Origin: Cohnella faecalis
Lineage (GTDB): Bacteria > Bacillota > Bacilli > Paenibacillales > Paenibacillaceae
Direction of reading: 5' to 3'
Assembly (NCBI RefSeq): GCF_003570905.1
Contig: NZ_QXJM01000036.1
Span: forward strand, 1-64,000
DNA length: 64,000 nucleotides
Shown here: positions 57,525 through 64,000 of the stretch, in pieces
Numbering within the stretch: position 1 is the first letter of the stretch
How the letters are laid out: every line of letters starts with the position of its first letter
Program-made: the position numbers and the translations under genes
Notes under the pieces: model-generated
What the model was told of the DNA's origin: nothing
What the model saw: the letters and a program-made list of their open reading frames with translations, nothing else
Databases searched by the model: none

Positions 57525-59012
57525 ATGGTGAACAATCGATTCGTTAAAGCTCTGTTATGCACGCTGATCGCCTGTTTAATCTTTACTGCCGGCAGCGTTA
57601 TGGCCGAACCGGGCCAAGAGCAGGGACAGGCTGGTTCTCCGGTCGTCGAGGCTTCAATTAACCATAACCAGCCTTCGGCGACGAGATACGAGGTACAGGA
57701 TGGAAAAATATCGAAAGAATACACGGATTATAAGGATGGCTCCAAAGAAATTACCAGTTACGTCTATCTGCCTGACGGATCGGTTGTAAAAAGCACGGAG
57801 ACGATTGCTTCCGATCAGCCTGCAGTACCCGATAACGGTGTAACTATGCAGGGAGAACCGCAAGATGTCTATATTTATGACCAAAGCATTAAGGATAAAA
57901 TCAGTGCCGTATCGACTGCATACGACCTGGCGGAGTCCGAATATCAGCGGGGAGTTCGCACATTGGCCGAGAAAAACGCCATACAGAACGAGCTCCATTT
58001 TCAAGCCGACCTCGCCAGAGCCGACTATATCATAATGAACCCGAATTCGGCCTACGCGAAGATCAAGCTCGGAGGAAGCAGCAAGAGCTTTCCGCTGAGC
58101 CGCAACTTATCTTATAATGCAAGCAGTCCGATGACCGGATTGGATGTTCTCGTTATTCAAAGAGCTTTGCAGTTAAACGATTTAATCGAATTGCCGGACA
58201 ATTTGAATTACGGCGTATACGGACCAGAGGTTGAAGACGCGGTCAGAACCTATCAAAGTTTATCCGGGAACACTCCTGACGGAATCGTAGGCTCTCAAAC
58301 CTACGCATCGATATTCGCGACTACTTCAAACGGAGTAAGAAATTTATGGAACTTAAATCAGATCAACATTTTTAGACTGAAGCATGCATTAGTCCAGCAA
58401 GCGTCGGTCTATCAAATCCAAGCCAATGCGGGCATGCCTCCTTGCAACTCCGATAAAACTTCCGGGATTTGCAAAGAGATATATGTGCCTAACGGAGGGA
58501 GGCTCGGCGGCGCCGGGTATGCGGATATTGTAGATACGAACAGACGTTACGTCTGGGAGGTCAAGCCGGATAACGGCAGATGGGATGAAAACTCCTCCAT
58601 CAATCGAGGCGGTGCCGCTCAGCTTGAGAAGTATATCATCGCGAGCGGGAATACCCAGAGGTCTTATTTTCCGTTAATTACGGGCTATGCAATTGCTCCA
58701 TTCTCTGTCAACTGGTCGGCTACGGAATACATTTCCGTTCGTGCGGGAAGAACCGTCGGTCCCAAAGCGCAGTTCCAAAGCGGTATGATTTATTACAAAA
58801 CGAACGTTAAGACGAAGAGACAGCCGGTAACGGCCCCAAGTCCGAAAGAGTCCAGACAGAAACAAACGGCTCCCGATGCCCAAACGCTGGCCGTATCGGC
58901 AGGCGCTGTCGCGGCAGGCTACGGAGCTTACCGGGTTGGCAAATTTATTATCGGAGTCCTCCTGATTCCGGAAACCGGTCCGCTAGGCGTAGCTATCATT
59001 CTGGCGCCGTAA
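57525..59012 (+). CDS. Exported peptidoglycan-binding protein with putative PD-(D/E)xK nuclease domain
   Basis: 495 residues with a signal peptide (ALLCTLIACLIFTAGSVMA). Residues 203-265 are a PG_binding_1 domain (VLVIQRALQLNDL, YGVYGPEVEDAVRTYQSL, TPDGIVGSQTYASIF). Residues 318-400 contain GGAGYADIVDTNRRYVWEVK, with D334/D337, then E345-x-K347 and Q366 in GGAAQLEKYI: the spacing of a restriction-endonuclease-like catalytic site. This suggests a toxin domain carried by a wall-binding exoprotein. A hydrophobic glycine-rich segment closes the protein (residues 453-495). It follows the giant subtilase by 14 bases, and the convergent gene resembles toxin immunity proteins. Function is inferred; a structural domain of another kind is possible. 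Confidence 0.6.
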   Translation: MVNNRFVKALLCTLIACLIFTAGSVMAEPGQEQGQAGSPVVEASINHNQPSATRYEVQDGKISKEYTDYKDGSKEITSYVYLPDGSVVKSTETIASDQPAVPDNGVTMQGEPQDVYIYDQSIKDKISAVSTAYDLAESEYQRGVRTLAEKNAIQNELHFQADLARADYIIMNPNSAYAKIKLGGSSKSFPLSRNLSYNASSPMTGLDVLVIQRALQLNDLIELPDNLNYGVYGPEVEDAVRTYQSLSGNTPDGIVGSQTYASIFATTSNGVRNLWNLNQINIFRLKHALVQQASVYQIQANAGMPPCNSDKTSGICKEIYVPNGGRLGGAGYADIVDTNRRYVWEVKPDNGRWDENSSINRGGAAQLEKYIIASGNTQRSYFPLITGYAIAPFSVNWSATEYISVRAGRTVGPKAQFQSGMIYYKTNVKTKRQPVTAPSPKESRQKQTAPDAQTLAVSAGAVAAGYGAYRVGKFIIGVLLIPETGPLGVAIILAP

Positions 59013-59033
59013 CGTATTGTTCCGAACGCTATG

Positions 59034-59081
59034 AAAAGGCCTCGCAGCTCCAAGCGTCAATGTGGAGTGCGAGGCTTTTTT
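59034..59081. terminator. Bidirectional terminator
   Basis: AAAAGGCCTCGCAGCTCCA and TGGAGTGCGAGGCTTTTTT form a long stem with A- and T-runs on either side, separating two convergent genes. Confidence 0.88.
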
Positions 59082-59089
59082 CTCTTCCG

Positions 59090-59971
59090 CTATTCGACCA
59101 ATCTAAGCAAATAACCTTCCTCGAATTTCAGAGGCTCGTTCTTTCCCGTATCGGGAGGGAATAAAGGGGCAAGAAACGCCCGCAAGTCTCGAAGGCTGTC
59201 GTCGGAATAATGATTGATGTTTTCGGTAAGCCGCAGGAGCAAGCCGGAGCCAGGGGGCTCGACGACTTCGCAAGGGGCGTGCGAGCGAACGAATTCCGGT
59301 CCTCCGAGCCGGGCAATATGATTGTCGTTCAAATAGTTCAGCCAGAAATATCCTCCGATAAAATCAAGGTAACCGGGCTTCAGCGAGGTGTTTATCCGAT
59401 GGTAATTTTCGAACGCCGATCCTCCGCCGACGAAAGCGGAGGAGGTTTCGTACGTGACGTACCCCATTACTCCGCCGATGCTCTGAAGGGTTCTTCGAAA
59501 AATTCCGACAAAAGTATCCTGAATATTTAACGGAATCGAGCCTTGGAATAGTCTGTCGTTTAAGGCAAGGCTGAGGCCGTTCGGAAAAATAAATTTCCGT
59601 TGAGCTTCCGGAGCGTAATCGACGGCATGGTTGCACATGATAGCGAGCGAAAAATCGGGCGGATAATGTTTGATCTCGTCCTCGTCGCCGAAGGGATCCT
59701 CGTCCATCTTATAGCTGTCTCGAATTTCGACAAAACGAACCTCTCCCTTCAGCAGCAGCTCGAACATTTTTTTTACGCTTTTGTCGTCGAGCACCGATCT
59801 TAGGGAACGCCCGTTCATTTTCTCGATTTCGACGACCAGTTCGGCGGCCGTGTAGGTTAAAAATTCGGCAAATATGGTTTTTAACAAAAAAATAAGCGGT
59901 TCGCCTTTATCGTTTAATGTGTCGTAGGTCGTCACGTTCATGACTATCGCTTTTGAAAAGCTGTAGTGCAA
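59090..59971 (-). CDS. DUF3396/TsI-like protein, possible immunity protein
   Basis: 293 residues from a TTG start at 59971, six bases after GAGGAGGG. There is no signal peptide or membrane segment, so it is cytosolic. The C-terminal half (GGYFWLNYLNDNHIARLGGPE, EPPGSGLLLRLTENINHYSD) looks like the DUF3396/type VI immunity family, in which a 'G...L...ARLGG' motif is typical. Those proteins neutralise toxins of self. Here it is convergent to the exported nuclease-like gene, an unusual but possible arrangement. It is preceded on the same strand by a small membrane protein gene 22 bases upstream. The family call is from memory. Confidence 0.5.
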   Translation of the reverse strand: MHYSFSKAIVMNVTTYDTLNDKGEPLIFLLKTIFAEFLTYTAAELVVEIEKMNGRSLRSVLDDKSVKKMFELLLKGEVRFVEIRDSYKMDEDPFGDEDEIKHYPPDFSLAIMCNHAVDYAPEAQRKFIFPNGLSLALNDRLFQGSIPLNIQDTFVGIFRRTLQSIGGVMGYVTYETSSAFVGGGSAFENYHRINTSLKPGYLDFIGGYFWLNYLNDNHIARLGGPEFVRSHAPCEVVEPPGSGLLLRLTENINHYSDDSLRDLRAFLAPLFPPDTGKNEPLKFEEGYLLRLVE

Positions 59972-59993
59972 CGGTTTCCCTCCTCTAAAACTG

Positions 59994-60503
59994 TTATTTT
60001 GAATTATAATCGATTGAAATTAACCCGGATTCGCCTTCTCTTCTGTGAAAAAAAATATCGATCTTCGAACCCGATGACAGTTCAACGAGATATCCCTTAT
60101 TTTCGTACCTATAATTTTGGATTTTCCCTGTATCTTTCAGCGTTTGTAACTCTTTCTGATAATAGGATTTAAAGCCATTAACATTCACATAGGTTAAATA
60201 AAACGGAGAACAGCCATCTTCTTTTCCTTTAAATACAGTTCGTTCGGGAAGAGGGATGGATAGGCTTTTCAGTTCTTCTATGTCTGCGCATTTGAAAGCT
60301 TTGCTGGGGAACAAGTAGCTTTTTACATAGTTATTAAATTCCAAATTCCAAAAGTAAAATTGAAATAAAATAAGGACCGGTACCGATATGCTCAAAAAAA
60401 CTTTGACAGCCCGTTTCCCTTTTTTTAACATAATAATTACAAATAGAATAATTAGACCTATAATCATTAAGAAAGTGTAAGGCATATATAACAAATTCCC
60501 AGC
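59994..60503 (-). CDS. Small membrane protein of unknown function
   Basis: About 169 residues if the TTG at 60503 is used, which follows GAGAGG; the frame is open to another TTG at 60548. Two membrane helices (TFLMIIGLIILFVIIML and VFLSISVPVLILFQFYFW) are joined by a basic loop (KKGKRAVK). A C-terminal domain follows with Cys residues (KCADIEELKSL, EDGCSPFYLTY) and a predicted mixed fold ending in IDIFFHRREGESGLISIDY. I do not recognise the family. It is markedly AT-rich, unlike the flanks, and forms a pair with the immunity-like gene. Confidence 0.65.
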   Translation of the reverse strand, partial: AGNLLYMPYTFLMIIGLIILFVIIMLKKGKRAVKVFLSISVPVLILFQFYFWNLEFNNYVKSYLFPSKAFKCADIEELKSLSIPLPERTVFKGKEDGCSPFYLTYVNVNGFKSYYQKELQTLKDTGKIQNYRYENKGYLVELSSGSKIDIFFHRREGESGLISIDYNSK

Positions 60504-60620
60504 CAAAAAATCATCCTCTCGAAAAAATTCCTTTGCTCTAGGATTCAACGAAGCGCCTCGGGATTCCTTCCAGGCTATGTTTCTTGCGCAAAAATCGAGC
60601 TAAGAGTGCAGGAGGGTTCC

Positions 60621-61742
60621 ATGCTTATTTTTTTGGAAGGCCTGCCCGGAGTCGGCAAATCGACTAATACCGGCTTGCTGTATCGCCAATTTGAACGCAA
60701 TGGATTCGCGACAAGTTGGGTGCATGAATTTGACCGTCCGCATCCCGTCTTGTTTTTTCATGAAGCGTGCTTGAAGAAGGATGAATATCGAAGCTGGAAG
60801 CATCGGCATGGCGGGGAGCTTACGGTACTGGACGAAATGGTTCGGTTCCGCGACGTAACTGTCGGAATCGATCTTCTTGAGCTTGAGTGGAATTATTCGG
60901 ATAGGGTCTCTGAAACGGCATTCGCAGAGCTTCGGGAAAAAGACGTATGGAATTTTTCGCTTGAAGAATACATGGACGTTGCATTGGAAAAGTGGAGGAG
61001 CTTTGCCGAGAAGCTAGCGGAAAAACCGGAGCAAGTCGTTCTGCTCGACAGCTGTATTTTTCAATATCAGATTTTTAGCTTCCAATTGGAGAACGCTCCG
61101 GCTGAGGAGCTTAATCGCTTTGTGCAAGCGTTATGGGATATTGTGTCTCCGCTTCAGCCCCGTTTGGTCTATTTGTATCGCAATTCCGTAGCCGATGCGA
61201 TCGACCATCTGAGGGCGGCGCGGGGAGCACGGTTTTTTCGGCATATTTGGGAGAGGGACCGATCCAGACCTTACTATAAGGCGCGGGCGGATAGCGTTGA
61301 AACCTATTTCGAGTTTTTGAATGATTATAACCGGACCGCGCAAGAGTTGTTCGAAAAAGCGCCTTGTCCCAAGCTAGGGATCGAAGTGACGGCTGGGGAC
61401 TGGAAGGAATACGAGCGGCGGTTGCTTGCTTTTTTCGATCTGACGCCTATTTCGGATTTGCAAGAGGAGTTTGAGGGAGGGGAGTTTTTCAACGATGCTC
61501 TGGGAATTTCCCTTCAAATAAAGCAGGTTGAAGGGGCGTGGCTTCTGACAGACCCAGAAGGCAACGAACGCCAACTGCATCCGCGATCCTCCAAGGAATT
61601 TTATATCCGCGATTTACCGGTTCTGCTCGATACGAGCGTGAAAAATCAAATAGTCATAAGCGGCGCCAGCCTTAACAATCGTTGGACGGAGACGGGGCTG
61701 GTTTTTGCGAAGAACCGCGACTGGAAACCTCGGGGACAGTGA
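60621..61742 (+). CDS. P-loop NTPase (thymidylate kinase-like)
   Basis: 373 residues from ATG 60621 after AGGAGGG; GTG 60606 contains that site. Walker A is LEGLPGVGKSTNTGLL at residues 5-20, and VVLLDSCIFQYQIFSF may hold the Walker B aspartate. Basic residues AARGARFFRHIWERDRSRPYY could form a lid. The rest resembles Paenibacillus P-loop proteins loosely related to nucleoside or thymidylate kinases; the substrate is unknown. The TGA stop is inside the first unit of array E. Confidence 0.8.
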   Translation: MLIFLEGLPGVGKSTNTGLLYRQFERNGFATSWVHEFDRPHPVLFFHEACLKKDEYRSWKHRHGGELTVLDEMVRFRDVTVGIDLLELEWNYSDRVSETAFAELREKDVWNFSLEEYMDVALEKWRSFAEKLAEKPEQVVLLDSCIFQYQIFSFQLENAPAEELNRFVQALWDIVSPLQPRLVYLYRNSVADAIDHLRAARGARFFRHIWERDRSRPYYKARADSVETYFEFLNDYNRTAQELFEKAPCPKLGIEVTAGDWKEYERRLLAFFDLTPISDLQEEFEGGEFFNDALGISLQIKQVEGAWLLTDPEGNERQLHPRSSKEFYIRDLPVLLDTSVKNQIVISGASLNNRWTETGLVFAKNRDWKPRGQ

Positions 61743-62590
61743 CGCAAACGAACACAATTCCGCCGCGTCGCCCGGAAACTGCGTGAGAAGTGACGCAACC
61801 GAACACAATTCGGCGACGTCGCCCCGGAAACCGCGTGAGAAGTGACGCAACTGAGCACAATTCCGTCATGTAGCCGGGAAACCGCGTGAGAAGTGACGCA
61901 ACCGAACACAATTCCGCCGCGTCGCCCCGGACACCACGTGAGATGTGACGCAACCGAACACAATTCGGCGATGTCGCCCCGGAAACCGCGTGAGATGTGG
62001 CGCAACTGAGCACAATTCCGCCGCGTCGCCCCGGAAACCGCGTGAGAAGTGACGCAATTGAGCACAATTCCGTCATGTAGCCGGGAAACCGCGTGAGAAG
62101 TGACGCAACCGAACACAATTCCGCCGCGTCACCCGGACACCGCGTGAGATGTGACGCAAAAGAACACAATTCCGCCGCGTCGCCCGGAAACTGCGTGAGA
62201 AGTGACGCAAACGAACACAATTCCGCCGCGTCGCCCCGGAAACCGCGTGAGAAGTGACGCAACCGAACACAATTCCGCCGCGTCACCCGGACACCGCGTG
62301 AGATGTGACGCAAAAGAACACAATTCCGCCACGCCGCCCCGGACACCACGTGAGATGTGACGCAACCGAACACAATTCCGCCGCGTCGCCCCGGAAACCG
62401 CGTGAGATGTGACGCAACGGAGCACAATTCCGCGACGTCGCCCCGGAAACCGCGTGAGAAGTGACGCAACTGAGCACAATTCCGCGACGTCGCCCCGGAA
62501 ACCGCGTGAGAAGTGACGCAATTGAGCACAATTCCGTCATGTAGCCGGGAAACCGCGTGAGAAGTGACGCAAACGAACACAATTTCACCA
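61738..62590. repeat. Array E: about seventeen 51/52-bp tandem repeats
   Basis: GTGACGCAA recurs from 61740 to 62565 at 51 or 52 bases (first starts 61741, 61792, 61844, 61895), giving about 17 units. A unit reads GTGACGCAACCGAACACAAT, TCCGCCGCGTCGCCCCGGAA, ACCGCGTGAGAA. GTGACGC and GCGTC(A/G)C make a dyad, perfect in the units near 62101 and 62263. Units differ at CGAACA/TGAGCA and in TGTAGCCGGG variants that recur as sub-patterns, showing expansion by block duplication. The 52-base units would break any reading frame, so it is not coding. The first unit includes the stop codon of the P-loop gene. Confidence 0.92.
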
Positions 62591-62808
62591 CATCGCCAGG
62601 AAAGCTCTGGAGATGTGGTGCTTTTAGTTACAAACCTAGTTGGTTTAAGGAGCTTTGTACGTGGTGATCGTGCTAGTTGTTTCTTGAGTTGAGCAAACGT
62701 ATTCGACCGTGCTCTACATTTCAATACGAAAAAAGGGCCGAGAGGGAATGGATCCCGCTCAACCCCTCGCCACACACCGTGATTCGCTGCTCCACACCCC
62801 GCCATTCT

Positions 62809-62950
62809 GCGAACCGCTGCTCAGCCGACTGCATTTTGCGAACCGCTGCTCAACCGACTGCCATTTCGCGCCCCGCTACTTCACAAACAGCTTCCTTTCT
62901 GACTCGCGTCCCGCCACTTCACAAACAGCTTCCCTTCCGACTCGCGCCTA
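62809..62950. repeat. Short degenerate direct repeats
   Basis: GCGAACCGCTGCTCA occurs at 62809 and 62838 (29 bases apart), and ACTTCACAAACAGCTTCC at 62878 and 62916 (38 apart), each with similar flanks. Bases 62591-62808 hold nothing I can identify. Confidence 0.65.
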
Positions 62951-62953
62951 GCC

Positions 62954-63040
62954 TCAATGATTATTGCCGGAGGAATTGCCTTTTTTGTCGGATGATTTGG
63001 ACTGCGTGTTTTTTCGCGCGTGCCCCTGCTGCTTGGACAT
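62954..63040 (-). CDS. Possible 28-residue basic small protein
   Basis: On the minus strand an ATG at 63040, preceded by GAGGTGGAT at about nine bases, opens a frame of 28 codons beginning MSKQQGHARKNTQ and ending KGNSSGNNH before TGA. The lysine/serine/asparagine-rich, Gln-containing composition is like small spore or stress proteins of Bacilli, but I recognise no family. There is no other evidence for expression. Confidence 0.4.
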   Translation of the reverse strand: MSKQQGHARKNTQSKSSDKKGNSSGNNH

Positions 63041-63158
63041 CGGAGAATCCACCTCGTTTCTACCCGGAATGGAAGTAGTATGCTTTGCGACAGGCGAAAT
63101 ATGCTCAAATTTACCCTCCGCTTACATCCTTTTTGTATAATGAAGATAAAATAGTCCG

Positions 63159-64000
63159 ATGGAACGAAAGAGGGTGGCCGTCGTAAATTCGAACGCGATT
63201 ATCCGGTTTGACAACGTTACTCAGCGGTACGACAGCGGCGTCGTTCTTCACGACGTCAGCTTCGAAATCGAGCACGGCAAGTTCTACACGCTGCTCGGCC
63301 CGTCCGGCTGCGGCAAAACGACGATTCTTCGTCTCATAGCCGGCTTTGCCGAGCCTTCCGAGGGCAGCATTTATTTTCACGGCAAAAAAATCAACGATGT
63401 GCCGCCGAATAAGCGCCAAGTGAATACGGTGTTTCAAGACTACGCGCTGTTTCCCCATCTGAACGTGTTCGAGAACGTAGCGTTCGGTCTGCGCATTCGA
63501 AAGCTGAAAAACGATCAAGTCGAAGCAAAGGTGAAGGAAGCGCTTCGGTTTGTCGGCCTCGCCGATTACGAAAATCGCGAAATAAGCGAAATGTCGGGTG
63601 GACAGCGGCAGAGAGTCGCGATTGCGAGGGCCATTATTAACGAGCCGGAAATTTTGCTGCTCGACGAGCCTCTGTCCGCGCTCGACTTGAAGCTTCGCAC
63701 GGAGATGCAGGTGGAGCTTCGCGAGCTTCAGCGCCGCCTGGGCATTACGTTCGTCTTCGTCACGCACGACCAGGAGGAAGCGCTCGCCATGTCGGACGAG
63801 ATCATCGTCCTGAACAAAGGGAAGATCGAGCAGAGCGGAACGCCGACGGACATCTACGACGAGCCGATCAACCGGTTCGTGGCCGACTTCATCGGCGAAT
63901 CCAATTTGCTTGCGGGCCGAATGATCCGGGACTATCTGGTGGAATTCGGCGGTCAAACGTTCGAGTGCGTGGACGGAGGCTTCAACGACAACGAAACCGT
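63159..64000 (+). CDS. potA: ABC transporter ATPase, PotA type, truncated by window edge
   Basis: The frame is open from ATG 63159 to the window end (about 280 codons). Motifs: [20 protein letters not shown], Walker [21 protein letters not shown]-loop [17 protein letters not shown], signature [15 protein letters not shown], Walker [20 protein letters not shown] and switch His [30 protein letters not shown] and the C-terminal [22 protein letters not shown], leading into a TOBE domain, fit the spermidine/putrescine importer ATPase; permease genes would follow outside the window. A TATAAT lies at 63136. No clear ribosome site precedes ATG 63159, and GTG 63174 is an alternative. Confidence 0.88.
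   Translation, partial: MERKRVAVVNSNAIIRFDNVTQRYDSGVVLHDVSFEIEHGKFYTLLGPSGCGKTTILRLIAGFAEPSEGSIYFHGKKINDVPPNKRQVNTVFQDYALFPHLNVFENVAFGLRIRKLKNDQVEAKVKEALRFVGLADYENREISEMSGGQRQRVAIARAIINEPEILLLDEPLSALDLKLRTEMQVELRELQRRLGITFVFVTHDQEEALAMSDEIIVLNKGKIEQSGTPTDIYDEPINRFVADFIGESNLLAGRMIRDYLVEFGGQTFECVDGGFNDNET

Noticed and set aside
61672..62805. Long open frames across array E as protein genes
   Set aside because: Frames are open in several phases of the minus strand only because the unit lacks stops; 52-base units shift frame and there is no ribosome site.
1..64000. tRNA, rRNA, insertion sequences or prophage
   Set aside because: None could be recognised: no transposase, integrase or structural phage genes and no cloverleaf or rRNA segments seen.

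Overview
The window looks like a chromosomal segment of a spore-forming Firmicute of the Paenibacillaceae (Paenibacillus/Cohnella type). The evidence is a moderately high GC content, strong AGGAGG-type ribosome binding sites with many GTG/TTG starts, an SLH-domain surface enzyme, large secreted subtilases with FN3, starch-binding and PPC modules, a T-box leader, a ykkC riboswitch and a YkcB/YkcC-type glycosyltransferase pair. This assignment is inference. I see no rRNA, tRNA, CRISPR array, prophage or insertion sequence.

Layout. 1-6 kb: the end of a P47/TULIP-like gene, tandem repeat array A, and a 1305-residue secreted protein with about seven Ig-like repeats and a glycosidase-like C-terminus (minus strand). 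6-15 kb: trhO, a ParB-like protein, a phosphodiester glycosidase, an NlpC/P60 hydrolase, a UvrD-type helicase and a serine hydrolase with SLH domains. 15-21 kb: array B, a T-box-controlled aminotransferase, an M48 protease with a hydrolase, and an MFS/metallophosphoesterase pair facing a LysR regulator. 22-29 kb: a subtilase with two starch-binding modules, an LD-carboxypeptidase, a small alarmone synthetase, repeats, and a MATE exporter facing an AraC regulator. 29-37 kb: AbrB-type membrane protein, MBL hydrolase, GT39 + GT2 + a deleted gtaB remnant, an FAH/Hyi pair. 37-44 kb: GDPD and alkaline phosphatase, a lipoprotein/ATPase/FtsX permease module, array D, a TlpA-like thioredoxin, array C. 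45-53 kb: a guanidine-I riboswitch driving guanidine breakdown (two carboxyguanidine deiminase-type proteins, biotin-dependent guanidine carboxylase, allophanate hydrolase as two separate genes, a GNAT). 53-61 kb: a giant subtilase, then an exported peptidoglycan-binding protein with a putative nuclease domain, facing an immunity-like gene, a membrane protein and a P-loop protein; this block is noticeably more AT-rich. 61-64 kb: array E, a possible 28-residue protein, and the start of a PotA-type ABC ATPase.

Two window-wide patterns matter most. First, five long intergenic arrays (A-E) with locus-specific sequences all have a unit of 51 bp (102 = 2x51 in one); a sixth degenerate set (F) starts with the same spacing. 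Several begin at or inside the stop codon of the upstream gene. They look like one superfamily of non-coding minisatellites. Second, six otherwise sound genes are each broken by the loss of exactly one base in or beside a G/C run, which suggests sequencing error rather than gene death; only the gtaB remnant has a true internal deletion.
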